A stretch of 52,381 nucleotides of DNA, from NCBI GenBank assembly GCA_030609365.1, contig JAUWCJ010000006.1:1-52381 (forward strand), written 5' to 3'. Source of the DNA: Candidatus Eiseniibacteriota bacterium. GTDB taxonomy: Bacteria > Joyebacterota > Joyebacteria > Joyebacterales > Joyebacteraceae. The notes under the pieces are model-generated. The model made no database searches and was not told where the DNA came from. It saw nothing but the letters and a program-made list of their open reading frames with translations. Every line of letters begins with the position of its first letter. The first letter of the stretch is position 1. Positions 16,965 to 25,926 of the stretch are shown piece after piece. The translations under genes and the position numbers were made by a program.

Positions 16965-18191
16965 CTATTCATACCTGAACGCGGCGACCGCCGCGGCCGA
17001 GAACACAACAGCGAATCCCAGAAGGACCAGCACCTGAGGCATGGCGCCGGACAGCGAGTAGCCGCGGCTCATCAGGTTGTGCATCGCGTCCATCGCCCAG
17101 CCGGTCGGTATGAAATGTCCGACTGTCTGGTAGGCCTTTGGCGTGATCTCGAGCGGCCACCAGAGCCCGCCGAGCGCGCACATCGTGAGCGAGAGAACCA
17201 GCGAGAGAGTCTCTGCCCGCCTGGAGCTCCTTGACAGGCTGCCGATCAGAACCGACAGGCCCGCGACGGCTGCGACGTACGCCCCGCCCACGATGGCGAG
17301 CGCCAGCATGCTGTCGCCCCAGTCGACGCCGAACGCGAGCGCGCCGAACCCGATGAGGAACCACAGCTGTAGCGTTCCCACGACGAACCTCCACGCGAGG
17401 TTCGCGATGACTATCTCGCTCCTCCGAACCGGAGCGGTGAGGAGTCTCGCCAGCGTTTTCTCCCGCCTCTCCGTGACCAGCATGGACGAGAGCATCAGCC
17501 CGTTCAGAAGGATGAACATCAGGGCCATCGCCGGCGACGAGTGCTGGAAGCCCATGTCCGGCATCTCCGACCGCGCGGATCGTCCCAGTCTCTCGACGGC
17601 GACCGTCATCGATGGCCTCTCGAGCTCCTCGGAAACGAACGCCCGGATCGCCTGAGCGAGTTCGAGCTCCTTCGCAGGCGGGGGAGTTCCACGGACGGAC
17701 TCGTGCGCGTCAACGATGGCCCGCTCCGCCAGCTCCTCCGCGTTGAGCTTCGCGATGACTCTCTCGACGGCCTGGCGTGTCACGAGCGGGTTCATTCGCT
17801 CGGGGTTCCTGTGGAACGTGAGCTCCACGGGGTCCTGCGCGCTCAGCTTCTCGCTGTAGTCGCGCGGAATGACGAGGGCCGCCGACCTGTCGCCGTCCTC
17901 GATCAGGAGCCGGGCCTCCTCGTCAGGACCATCACCTTCGACCATCAAGAGGTCGATCTCGTCAGATTGCACGATCGCTTCGAGCAGCTCCTCGCCCCTG
18001 CCGCCCTCATCCATGTTCGCGACCGTCAGTGCGTATCTCACGGGCGCGTCGTCGCCGCCGCCACCGCCCGAGAACGCGATGCCGGCCACGAACGTGAAGG
18101 CGATGGGCATCACGAGCAGCCAGAAGAGCGCGGACCGGTCCGAGCAAAGCACCCGCACGTTCAGTGCCGCTATTGAGTAGATGGTCCTCAC
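16965..18191 (-). CDS. ABC-2 type exporter permease
   Basis: 408 aa from GTG 18191. The topology is that of NatB/YhaP-like permeases: one N-terminal helix (FWLLVMPIAFTFVAGIAF), a ~170-residue extracytoplasmic domain, then five helices at the C-terminus, with ERREKTLARLLTAPVRRSEIV on the cytoplasmic side. It pairs with the permease ending at 18205 and the ATPase ending at 19401 in one operon (13-nt and 2-nt gaps). The substrate could be a drug, lipid or sodium; the sequence does not decide. Confidence 0.88.
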   Translation of the reverse strand: MRTIYSIAALNVRVLCSDRSALFWLLVMPIAFTFVAGIAFSGGGGGDDAPVRYALTVANMDEGGRGEELLEAIVQSDEIDLLMVEGDGPDEEARLLIEDGDRSAALVIPRDYSEKLSAQDPVELTFHRNPERMNPLVTRQAVERVIAKLNAEELAERAIVDAHESVRGTPPPAKELELAQAIRAFVSEELERPSMTVAVERLGRSARSEMPDMGFQHSSPAMALMFILLNGLMLSSMLVTERREKTLARLLTAPVRRSEIVIANLAWRFVVGTLQLWFLIGFGALAFGVDWGDSMLALAIVGGAYVAAVAGLSVLIGSLSRSSRRAETLSLVLSLTMCALGGLWWPLEITPKAYQTVGHFIPTGWAMDAMHNLMSRGYSLSGAMPQVLVLLGFAVVFSAAAVAAFRYE

Positions 18192-18204
18192 GCGCGTCCC
18201 TTCC

Positions 18205-19398
18205 TCAGGCCCGCCGTCTGGCGAGCAGAAGCACCGCCAGCACGACGAACACGGCCGACATGGCCGAGATGATGGCGATCTCCTGCGTGATGCCGGCGAG
18301 GCCGGCGTCGTCGAAGATCAGCTTCTTGAACCCGCCGTGGGCCCAGTAGTTGAACGTGAAGCGCCCGAATCGCTGGAAGGCCTCCGGCGCCTGCTCGATC
18401 GGCCACATGCTACCGCCCAGAAGAGACATCACGAGGATGAACGCCGTTCCCACGTTGTCGGTCTGCCTGCCGGTGCGGGCCGCCGCTGCGATGAGCATCG
18501 CGAGCGACGTCGCACCGGCCGCGGTGACGAGCGCCATGACGACCGTGGCTCCCGGGTGGCTGCCCCACTCGATGCCGAAGAACAGACTTCCGAGCGCGAT
18601 CAGCGTGAGGATCTGGAGCGCCGCGAGTACGTAGGAACCGAGCATTTTGCCCGCGATGATAGAGGTCTCCGAGAGCGGTGCGGCCATCAGGCGCCCGTAC
18701 GTGCCTGACTCGCGCTCCTCGTGAATGGTCTTAGCGCTGGTCAACATCGTGAACAGCAGAAAGAGCACCGCGAAGCCCGGGGCGAAATACGCGTGGACGT
18801 CGAAGTCGACCGTGTCCGCGTCGGCGGTGTCGAGAGACACCGGGGGCTCCGTCCACGCGTCACGCATCCACATGAACATCCAGCCCCACAAGGCGAGCTG
18901 CTCCGAGTCGCTGAGCGGTTCGTCCTTGTCCAGCGTCTCGAACACGCCTCGACCCAGTGCACTGCCCGCCGACACGGAGGAGACTACTTGCTCGACCATG
19001 GACTGGATGATGCCGGCCTTGATGCTGCTCGCCGGGTCGCGGAGGACGCGCACCTCGGCGGGAGTGCCCGAGAGGAAGCTGTCGACCAGCCCCTCGGGGA
19101 TCATGACGGCCGCGGATCTCTCCCCATCCGCGACGGCCCGCCGCGCCTCCTCCTCGCTCGCGCGCTCTACGTCGAAGAGTTCGTGCTGACTGAGGAAACC
19201 TGCGGCCGCGTCCACGAGGAACCCGCCCTCCTCGGGAGCGACCAGCAGAAACTCGACCGTTGATATGCCCGACTCGCCGCCGAACGCGAAACCGATGATG
19301 GCCGTCATGCCCACGGGAAGAAGCAGCATCATGACCAGCGTGTTGCGGTCACGAAGCCTCATCCGAAGGTCCTTGAGAGCTATGTGCAGAGCCTTCAT
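18205..19398 (-). CDS. ABC-2 type exporter permease
   Basis: 397 aa from ATG 19398. It has the same architecture as its neighbour: an N-terminal helix (LVMMLLLPVGMTAIIGFAFG), a large external domain, and C-terminal helices, with IHEERESGTYGRLMAAPLSE as the cytoplasmic coupling loop. The two permeases are similar in layout (for example RSAAVMIPEGL here and RSAALVIPRDY there), pointing to an old duplication that now forms a heterodimer. The start lies 2 nt after the ATPase stop. Confidence 0.88.
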   Translation of the reverse strand: MKALHIALKDLRMRLRDRNTLVMMLLLPVGMTAIIGFAFGGESGISTVEFLLVAPEEGGFLVDAAAGFLSQHELFDVERASEEEARRAVADGERSAAVMIPEGLVDSFLSGTPAEVRVLRDPASSIKAGIIQSMVEQVVSSVSAGSALGRGVFETLDKDEPLSDSEQLALWGWMFMWMRDAWTEPPVSLDTADADTVDFDVHAYFAPGFAVLFLLFTMLTSAKTIHEERESGTYGRLMAAPLSETSIIAGKMLGSYVLAALQILTLIALGSLFFGIEWGSHPGATVVMALVTAAGATSLAMLIAAAARTGRQTDNVGTAFILVMSLLGGSMWPIEQAPEAFQRFGRFTFNYWAHGGFKKLIFDDAGLAGITQEIAIISAMSAVFVVLAVLLLARRRA

Positions 19399-19400
19399 CT

Positions 19401-20372
19401 TCAGTCCCGTCGGTTGTTCTCGTCGTTCTCTTCGTCCAGTCGCTTTCCCGTCAGATGCAGGAACACGCTCTCGAGGTTGGGAACCGTCACGTCGACCGAG
19501 TGGATATCGACACCGCTGCTCGTCAGTCTATCCACAACGGTCGGCAGGAGATTCGCGCCTCTGACGACGTTCAGCGTCAGTCCGTCGTCGCTTCTCGCGG
19601 CCTGGCTGATCTCCGGCAGGGACGCCAGCCAGTCGACCACGGCATCGTCGAGTCCGTCAGCGCGCACCTCTATGACGCCGGTCGCGCCGATGGACTCGGT
19701 GAGTTCGTCGCGCGTTCCGACCGCGATCATCTTCCCCTTGTCCACAATGCCCACGCGGTCGCACAGGAACTCGGCCTCTTCCAGGTAGTGCGTTGTGTAG
19801 AGGACGGTCAGGCCCTCGGTGTTGAGCTTCTTGACGAGGTCCAGAATGCTCCTGCGGGTAGACGGGTCGATGCCCACGGTCGGCTCGTCGAGGAACAGCA
19901 CGTCGGGTCGGTGGAGCAGCCCGGCCGCGATATTGATCCGTCTCTTCATCCCTCCCGAGAACGTATCGATCCTGTTGCTCGCGCGGTCGGAGAGCTGCAC
20001 GACGTCCAGCAGCTCGTCCACGCGCCGTGCCAGAGTCCGGTCGCGCAGCCCGTACATCCTGCCCCAGAACATCAGGTTCTCGCGCGCCGAGAGAGTCGCG
20101 TAGAGCGCGATTTCCTGCGGGACGACCCCGATCCTGGAGCGGGCCGTGAGTGAATCCGTGACGACGTCGATTCCTGAGATCGATGCCGACCCGGACGTCG
20201 GGGACGTGATGCAGGAGAGGATGGATATGATCGTGGTCTTGCCCGCGCCGTTCGGACCGAGGAGCCCGAAGATCTCCCCCTTGGCCACCTCGAAGCTGAC
20301 CGCGTCCACGGCGACCAGCTCTCCGTAGCGTTTGACGAGATTCCGTACCCTTATGATGGGTTCAACGCTCAT
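19401..20372 (-). CDS. ABC transporter ATP-binding protein
   Basis: 323 aa from ATG 20372 with GGAGGAATTC before it. Walker A is GPNGAGKTT (39-47), the signature FSGGMKRR (138-145), Walker B VLFLDEPT (158-165), and the switch histidine His195 (YTTHYLEEAE). A C-terminal ~80-residue regulatory domain (GVIEVRADGLDDAVVDWL) is of the DrrA/NatA type and ends in a very polar tail. It powers the two permeases downstream. Confidence 0.95.
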   Translation of the reverse strand: MSVEPIIRVRNLVKRYGELVAVDAVSFEVAKGEIFGLLGPNGAGKTTIISILSCITSPTSGSASISGIDVVTDSLTARSRIGVVPQEIALYATLSARENLMFWGRMYGLRDRTLARRVDELLDVVQLSDRASNRIDTFSGGMKRRINIAAGLLHRPDVLFLDEPTVGIDPSTRRSILDLVKKLNTEGLTVLYTTHYLEEAEFLCDRVGIVDKGKMIAVGTRDELTESIGATGVIEVRADGLDDAVVDWLASLPEISQAARSDDGLTLNVVRGANLLPTVVDRLTSSGVDIHSVDVTVPNLESVFLHLTGKRLDEENDENNRRD

Positions 20373-20404
20373 GAATTCCTCCGAGAGTGAGTTGTAGCAG
20401 TGGC

Positions 20405-20423
20405 CCGGGGACGCGAGTCCCGG
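20405..20423 (-). terminator. Small hairpin between dehydrogenase and ABC genes
   Basis: GGGAC-gcga-GTCCC with two more C-G pairs after a bulged G, in the 72-nt gap. It is weak and has no T-run, but could separate the two minus-strand units. Confidence 0.3.
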
Positions 20424-20444
20424 ACGTGGGGGAGGGCGTGCTCC

Positions 20445-21593
20445 TCAGACGACCGATCTGTCCGTCGTCACGGGTCCCTCGGCGAAGCGGCGCGCGTTCA
20501 GGCGGGAGATGTCGAGGTCCGGCTTCTGTCCGGCCACAACCTGCGCAACCAGCATGGCTACCTTCGGCGCGATCATGAAGCCGTGTCCCGAGAACCCGCT
20601 CGCCTGGAAGAAGCCCTCTACTCCGTCGGTCTCGCCGAGGATGGGCTGCGCGTCCGGTGTGAGATCGTACATGCCGCCCCACTGTCTGACGATCTTCACG
20701 GACCTCAGGCGCGGCATGAGGAACGCGAGCTTCGACGACATCGTGGTGAGGAACTCGAGGCTCGACGTCTGGTTAAAGCCGGCGGGCTCGTCCGGGTCCC
20801 CGAATCCACCGATCACCGAGCCGTGCCTGACCTGTCTGAAGTAGATCCCGAGGCTGAACGAGATGATCATCGGGTGGAAGAACCGCTCCAGCGGCTCAGT
20901 GACGAGTATCTGTCGGCGGTACGGAGTGATGGGCAGGTTCACACCCGCGGTCGCAGCTATTGGGACCGAGTGGCTGCCGGCGACGTTGACTACGAGCGGA
21001 GTGCTGATGGTCCCCTTCGATGTCTCGACGCCCGTGACCTTCCCGTGCTCCGTGAGCACCCGCGTCACCGGTGTGAAAAGCTCGATCTCGACCCCCAGGC
21101 GGCGCGCCGCGTTCGCGTAGGCCGTGGTGGTAAGAAACGGGTTGGCGCTGGCATCCGACGGGCAGTACGTCGCCATGCGGACTCCGTCGGTGTTCAGCTG
21201 CGGTACGACCCGCTCTGTGATTTCGTCGGGAGTCAGGATCGAAACATCGAGACCGAGTCCCTGCTGGAGAGCGACGTTCTTCTCGAATTGCGCCACGTCC
21301 TCGTCGGTGTATGCGAGAATCAGGTAGCCGCCCTGGAGGAACTCGATGTCGGCGCCGAGCTCGTCCTCGAGCGAGGAGAACTCCCGGACGCTCTCGATGG
21401 CGAGCCGGGTGTTGGCCTCCGTGCTCCACTGCTGGCGGATCCCTCCGCCGCATCGGCCCGTTGCGCCGCTCGACAGGTAGTCGGCCTCGACGAGGACGCA
21501 GTCGGTCATCCCACCCTTTGCCAGGTAGTAGGCGATGGCGGTGCCGACCACTCCGCCCCCTATGATGACGCACTCGGCCCTACTCTTCATCAT
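20445..21593 (-). CDS. FAD amino-acid dehydrogenase, catalytic (beta) subunit
   Basis: 382 aa from ATG 21593 (second codon also Met). It is a DAO-family flavoprotein with the dinucleotide motif CVIIGGGVVGTAIAYYLA at the N-terminus, SSGATGRCGGGIRQQWS as in sarcosine oxidase and proline dehydrogenase beta subunits, and the closing FSGHGFMIAPKVAMLVA. The expected reaction is oxidation of a secondary or D-amino acid (proline, sarcosine, glycine-like) with electrons passed to partner Fe-S subunits. It overlaps the BFD-type gene by 14 nt and is last in a four-gene complex operon. The substrate is inferred only. Confidence 0.87.
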   Translation of the reverse strand: MMKSRAECVIIGGGVVGTAIAYYLAKGGMTDCVLVEADYLSSGATGRCGGGIRQQWSTEANTRLAIESVREFSSLEDELGADIEFLQGGYLILAYTDEDVAQFEKNVALQQGLGLDVSILTPDEITERVVPQLNTDGVRMATYCPSDASANPFLTTTAYANAARRLGVEIELFTPVTRVLTEHGKVTGVETSKGTISTPLVVNVAGSHSVPIAATAGVNLPITPYRRQILVTEPLERFFHPMIISFSLGIYFRQVRHGSVIGGFGDPDEPAGFNQTSSLEFLTTMSSKLAFLMPRLRSVKIVRQWGGMYDLTPDAQPILGETDGVEGFFQASGFSGHGFMIAPKVAMLVAQVVAGQKPDLDISRLNARRFAEGPVTTDRSVV

Positions 21594-21888
21594 CGGTCCC
21601 TGTCAGAGTCCTCACGTTCACTGCGTCGGGCTCCGCAAGCGTACCTATCTCAACGGGCCTCGATGGCGGGCGGACGGTCGGGTACGGCACGTCGGCGACC
21701 TTCGCTCCGGTCTTCTCCGCGATGATCCGCGCGATGAGTCTCGAGCACGTGCGGCCCTGGCACGGCCCCATCCCGCAGCGGAGGACCCTCTTGATCTCCT
21801 CCGTGGTCGTGAGCCCTTCATCGATCACGTCCACGATCTCACCGTACGTGACGTCTTCGCACCTGCATATGATGACGTCGCGGTTCAT
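21580..21888 (-). CDS. BFD-like [2Fe-2S] subunit
   Basis: 102 aa from ATG 21888. The cysteines Cys8-x-Cys10 (ICRC) and Cys38, Cys43, Cys48 (CGMGPCQGRTC) fit the bacterioferritin-associated-ferredoxin-like [2Fe-2S] domain found in HcnB-, NirB- and proline-dehydrogenase-type complexes. The C-terminal 40 residues are a proline-rich extension. It overlaps both neighbours (ATGA upstream, 14 nt downstream), as subunits of one complex often do. Confidence 0.87.
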   Translation of the reverse strand: MNRDVIICRCEDVTYGEIVDVIDEGLTTTEEIKRVLRCGMGPCQGRTCSRLIARIIAEKTGAKVADVPYPTVRPPSRPVEIGTLAEPDAVNVRTLTGTDDEE

Positions 21889-22385
21889 GCGGGCGGCTCC
21901 TTTGCCAGAAAGTGCCGCACGTCCATCGCGTGGTCTGCGGGCACGGAGAGAGTCACTATCGGGGTCCGGTCAAGTGCCTTCGACGACAGGACCCTTTGAA
22001 TCGTTCCTTCACCGAGAACCGCTCCTTCCCTCGACAGCGTCACCACGGTGTCGCCGACGGAGGGGAGTGGCGTGTACTCGTACGGAAGCGAGACCTCTGC
22101 GACGCCGCCCGGAAGGCCTTTGTTGACCACGAAGATCGCGAGCCCGGGGCACGCGCTGACGCAGAGCATGCATCCGTCGCAGATGTCGAAGTCGACCGAC
22201 GGCGTGCCGTTCATGTCGCCCTCTATGCGTATGGCGCCCTTTTGGCAGGCGTCGACGCAAGGATTGCAGGGGATGTTCTCCACGCACTCAATGATGGCGA
22301 CGGGACCTCGCCCCAGCCGTTCGGTCGCTGGCACGGAGGCGTCTATCTGCCGTGGTTCGAGAATGCCGTCCTGTCGGTGGCTCAC
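21885..22385 (-). CDS. 4Fe-4S ferredoxin-like subunit
   Basis: 166 aa from GTG 22385, overlapping the alpha-subunit stop (GTGA). Two clusters are seen: Cys40-x2-Cys43-x3-Cys47 with Cys34 or a later Cys (IPCNPCVDACQKGAI) and Cys69-x2-Cys72-x2-Cys75-x3-Cys79 (CDGCMLCVSACPGLAI). A ~75-residue C-terminal domain (EVSLPYEYTPLPSVGDTVVT) follows. This matches the gamma-type electron-transfer subunit of multi-subunit proline dehydrogenases. It probably links the beta-subunit flavin to the alpha subunit. Confidence 0.85.
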   Translation of the reverse strand: MSHRQDGILEPRQIDASVPATERLGRGPVAIIECVENIPCNPCVDACQKGAIRIEGDMNGTPSVDFDICDGCMLCVSACPGLAIFVVNKGLPGGVAEVSLPYEYTPLPSVGDTVVTLSREGAVLGEGTIQRVLSSKALDRTPIVTLSVPADHAMDVRHFLAKEPPA

Positions 22386-23839
22386 GAGTCACCTCCACGC
22401 ACACCGGCCAGCTCGAGCATCTTCCGCTTGCCGGCTCTGGCGTGTTCTCCGAACGGACCGGCCCTTAGGGTGCGCAGACCCTCGCTGGCCTCTTTCTTCA
22501 GCCTGGCAAGCTCGTTCCTGTCGAGGTCAGGCAGCAACCTGCCCGCGGCCGACAGGCCGGCGAGCCGTCCCTCGAGCATGGCCGTGGATGCCTCCTCGAT
22601 GCCGGACGCGTCGCCGGCGATGTAGACGCCTTCGACCGTCGTCGCAAGGCCCGCACCGTGGATGGACACGCGGCCACCCAGCTCCGCGACGAACGCCTCC
22701 TCGCATCCGAGCTGTGAGCCCAGCTCGCAGTTGGGCGTGAGCCCCACGGCCAGGCAGATGGTGTCCACGTCGAGTTCGACCTCGGTGCCCTCGATGGGGC
22801 ACCACTGGGGATCGATCTGCGAAATGACCGCTCCCTCGACGTGCTCGGTGCCAAGGGCGCGGAGAATGGTGTGAGACGTCAGGATTGGAACCCCGGCGCG
22901 CACGACCTTCGCGGCGTGCACGTGATAGCCGCCTATCTCTGGTAGCCCCTCCACGACGGCCGCGACCTCGACCCCGGCCTGAAGCAACTGGTAACTGACG
23001 ATGAGTCCTATGTTGCCGGCGCCTATCATGAGGACGCGCTTGCCGGGGGCGACGCCGTCGACGTTCATGAGCGTCTGGACCGCCCCCGCACCGTAGACGC
23101 CCGGCAGGTCGCTGTTGGGAAATGCCAGCATGTTCTCGGAGGCGCCCGTCGCCAGAATGATCGAGTCTGACGTCAGCCGGTGGAACCTGTCGTTGCGAAG
23201 AAGCGCCAGCACCCGGTCGGCGTAGAGCCCGAGCACGGTCGTGCCCGTGATGACGCTGACCGGCAGGTCCTCGATCTCCTTCAACAGGATCTCACCGATG
23301 TCGATGCCGCGCACCCGGGCGTGGTGTTCCTTGGATCCGAAGAACATATGGGTCTGCTTGATGAGCTGCCCGCCCGGGACGGCGTTCTCATCGATGACGA
23401 CGCACTCGACTCCGAGCCGTCCCGCTGCAATGGCCGCCGAAAGGCCCGCCGGTCCGGCGCCGACGATGGCGAGCGGCACGTTGCCCAGGTCTCGTGGATA
23501 ATCGGGATCGGCGGGGGGGTGCGTGAAGCGCACGTCCGGGATGATGCCCTTGCCCGTCTGTGTCTCGATCCGCATGCCCGCCTTGAGAGGGGTCACGCAC
23601 GTCATTACGTTCGGGACGCCGTCGACCGTCATCAGACACGACGAGCACCTGCCTATGGCGCAGAAGAAACCCCTCGGCCGGTCGAGCCTGATGCTGTGCC
23701 GGAGCACGCGCACACCCGCCGCGTGCAGCGCCGCGGCGATGGATTCGCCCTCGTGCCCCGTGAGCTTCCGCCCGTCGTGCTCGAACTCGATGAGCGGGCC
23801 CTTCTCGAACTCGAGGATCGGGTGTTGCCTGATGCGCAC
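22382..23839 (-). CDS. FAD/NAD oxidoreductase with 2Fe-2S domain (alpha subunit)
   Basis: 485 aa from GTG 23839 after GGGAG. Residues ~10-95 are a Fer2_4 ferredoxin domain with Cys60, Cys65, Cys68 and Cys81. Residues ~122-430 are a pyridine-nucleotide-disulfide-type fold with FAD motif IVGAGPAGLSAAIAAG and second motif VLMIGAGNIGLIVSYQL. It ends with the usual GDASGIEEASTAMLEGRLAG helix. It equals HcnA-HcnB or sarcosine oxidase alpha joined in one chain and would accept electrons from the beta subunit. First gene of the operon. Confidence 0.88.
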   Translation of the reverse strand: MRIRQHPILEFEKGPLIEFEHDGRKLTGHEGESIAAALHAAGVRVLRHSIRLDRPRGFFCAIGRCSSCLMTVDGVPNVMTCVTPLKAGMRIETQTGKGIIPDVRFTHPPADPDYPRDLGNVPLAIVGAGPAGLSAAIAAGRLGVECVVIDENAVPGGQLIKQTHMFFGSKEHHARVRGIDIGEILLKEIEDLPVSVITGTTVLGLYADRVLALLRNDRFHRLTSDSIILATGASENMLAFPNSDLPGVYGAGAVQTLMNVDGVAPGKRVLMIGAGNIGLIVSYQLLQAGVEVAAVVEGLPEIGGYHVHAAKVVRAGVPILTSHTILRALGTEHVEGAVISQIDPQWCPIEGTEVELDVDTICLAVGLTPNCELGSQLGCEEAFVAELGGRVSIHGAGLATTVEGVYIAGDASGIEEASTAMLEGRLAGLSAAGRLLPDLDRNELARLKKEASEGLRTLRAGPFGEHARAGKRKMLELAGVRGGDS

Positions 23840-24073
23840 GGCTACAAGCTCCCTGTCGCGCCTGCCGCGAGAGTCCGTCGGACCCGCGGGCGCGCTGGAG
23901 AGAATGACGTTGAAGGACCGCGGTGCCTCCGGCTAGAATGAACCCCTCCGGTGGGCGACCCAAGCCTGCGGGAACCCGCGACACCACGACCGAAAACGAT
24001 ACCACTCGCCGCCGGTTCCGGGCAACCCGAATCGTGAGCGAGCGCTCGGGGCGGACGGCCGATGGAGGATGAG

Positions 24074-24868
24074 ATGACAGTACCGATAGCACTGACCATT
24101 GCGGGGTCCGACTCGTCCGGGGGCGCCGGGATCCAGGCCGATCTCAAGACGATGTCTGCCTTCGGCGTCTTCGGGGCGACCGCCCTGACAGCGGTCACCG
24201 CGCAGAACACCTTGGGCGTAGCGGAGAGCCTCTTCCTTTCCGCAAGGCTCGTGGCCAGCCAGATAGACGTCGTGGTCCAGGACGTGGACGTCGATGCTGC
24301 CAAGACGGGCATGCTCGGCACGGCCGAGGTCATCGAGGTCGTGGCGGAGAGAGTCAGCCGGCACGGGATCCCGAACCTCGTGGTCGACCCCGTGATGATA
24401 GCGACGTCCGGCGCTTCCCTTATAGAAGACGACGCTGTCGTCGCGCTCAGGACGGTGTTGATACCGCGGGCCTACATCGTGACGCCCAACGCGCCCGAGG
24501 CGGAAGCCCTCTCGGGGATCAGGGTCGTCTCGCTGGAGACCATGGAGGAAGCGGCCCGAGCCGTGCACTCGCTCGGTGCGACCAACGTGCTGGTGAAGGC
24601 AGGGCACGTCGAAGGCAGTGCCACCGACGTGCTCTTTGATGGTGAGAGTATCACCCGCTTCTCGGCAGAGCGGATAGAAGGCGGCAAGATCCACGGGACC
24701 GGATGTACGCTGTCGGCGGCCATCGCGTCTGGGCTTGCGCTTGGTCTTGAGCTTACGGACGCCATAGTGAAGGCCAAGTCGTTCGTGACGCGGGGTATAG
24801 CGGCGGCGCTCGATATGGGGACCGGCAGCGCGTTCGTCAATCACTTCGTGAAGCCTTCCGGCGAGTGA
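24074..24868 (+). CDS. thiD: Hydroxymethylpyrimidine (phosphate) kinase ThiD
   Basis: 264 aa from ATG 24074, with GGAGG at 24064-24068 and a 5-nt spacer; an upstream ATG at 24062 overlaps that site. The ribokinase-like fold is clear: [19 protein letters not shown] at the N-terminus, [10 protein letters not shown] mid-protein, and the anion hole [20 protein letters not shown]. It phosphorylates HMP to HMP-P and HMP-PP for thiamine synthesis, feeding ThiE (29182, opposite strand). No TPP riboswitch is visible in its 234-nt upstream gap. A tandem repeat lies directly after it. Confidence 0.95.
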   Translation: MTVPIALTIAGSDSSGGAGIQADLKTMSAFGVFGATALTAVTAQNTLGVAESLFLSARLVASQIDVVVQDVDVDAAKTGMLGTAEVIEVVAERVSRHGIPNLVVDPVMIATSGASLIEDDAVVALRTVLIPRAYIVTPNAPEAEALSGIRVVSLETMEEAARAVHSLGATNVLVKAGHVEGSATDVLFDGESITRFSAERIEGGKIHGTGCTLSAAIASGLALGLELTDAIVKAKSFVTRGIAAALDMGTGSAFVNHFVKPSGE

Positions 24869-24890
24869 GTCCGAAGCTGTGAAAGGTTGT

Positions 24891-24970
24891 GGTTCCGGTT
24901 ACGCACGCTTGGTTCCGGTCGCGCACGCTCGGTTCCTGACGCACATACCCGGTTCCCGGACGCGCGGACC
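24891..24970 (+). repeat. Four 20-bp tandem repeats
   Basis: Units begin at 24891, 24911, 24931 and 24951, each opening GGTTCC; the first two match at 17 of 20 bases and the others are more diverged. The array ends near the ribosome site of the radical SAM gene and starts 22 nt after the thiD stop. Confidence 0.85.
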
Positions 24971-24991
24971 CGGTTTGAAAGGAGCATCACG

Positions 24992-25909
24992 TTGAAGCAC
25001 GTATTCGGACCAGTTCCCTCTCGGAGGCTCGGGTTCTCGCTGGGGGTGGACCCGGTCGTCCCGAAGACATGCACGCTCGACTGCGTCTACTGCGAGCTGG
25101 GTCCCACCACGAACAGGACCGTGGAGCGGAAGCCCTACGTTCCCGTCGACGGGATACTGGAGGAACTGGAGGCCCGGCTGGCGGAGAATCCTGAGCTGGA
25201 CTTCGTAACGCTCTCGGGCTCCGGTGAGCCCACGCTTAACTCCGATATCGGCAGACTGATCGAGGGCATCAAAGCCATGACCGACGTCCCCGTGGCTGTT
25301 CTCACCAACGGCACGCTGCTCACTGACCCCGATGTGCGGGCCGCACTGGCTCAAGCCGATGTGGTTGCGCCCTCCATCGATGCGGTCTCGAAAGGTGCCT
25401 TCGAGAAAGTCAATCGTCCGCACGAGTCACTCGATCCGGGCGTAATTGCCGACGCCCTCGTCACTTTCGCCCGCGAGTACCGCGGGAAGATCTGGCTTGA
25501 GGTCCTGTTTGTCGAGGGGCTGAACGACGATTCCGACGAAGTTGGGCGCATCGCCGGAATCATCGACGCCGTCAAACCGGACAGGGTCCACGTGAATACG
25601 GTCGTGCGACCCCCGGCGGCGCCACACTCACGCGCGCTTAGTCCGGCGCGTCTGCAGGAGATAGCGGAACGCTTTGGTCCGGCCGCCGAAGTCATCGCGA
25701 GTGCGACCGGACCGTCTCAACCGAAGGCCGAGCGCGATGCGTCGGATGTCATCGTGGCGATGGCCGCGCGCAGACCCGTCACCGCCATCGATGTCGCCAG
25801 GTCCGCCGGCATCAGTCAGGCCGCCGCCGCGAAGCGGCTGAACGCGCTGGTCGAAAGAGGGGTCTTATCGGTTGTGCGGCACGGCGAAAGACTGTATTAT
25901 AAACAGTGA
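24992..25909 (+). CDS. Radical SAM protein with C-terminal winged helix
   Basis: 305 aa from TTG 24992, chosen for AAAGGAG (24978-24984) at 7 nt; earlier starts run through the repeat array. The cluster motif is Cys27-x3-Cys31-x2-Cys34 (CTLDCVYC), preceded by FGPVPSRRLGFSLGVD, as in the COG0731 wyosine-synthetase-like group. Further landmarks are FVTLSGSGEPTLNSD, VAVLTNGTLL and VHVNTVVRPPAAP. Residues ~245-305 look like a winged-helix domain (VTAIDVARSAGISQAAAAKR). The reaction is unknown. It lies 17 nt before the NrdG-like gene. Confidence 0.88.
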   Translation: MKHVFGPVPSRRLGFSLGVDPVVPKTCTLDCVYCELGPTTNRTVERKPYVPVDGILEELEARLAENPELDFVTLSGSGEPTLNSDIGRLIEGIKAMTDVPVAVLTNGTLLTDPDVRAALAQADVVAPSIDAVSKGAFEKVNRPHESLDPGVIADALVTFAREYRGKIWLEVLFVEGLNDDSDEVGRIAGIIDAVKPDRVHVNTVVRPPAAPHSRALSPARLQEIAERFGPAAEVIASATGPSQPKAERDASDVIVAMAARRPVTAIDVARSAGISQAAAAKRLNALVERGVLSVVRHGERLYYKQ

Positions 25910-25926
25910 CCTGAGAGGGGGTGTCA

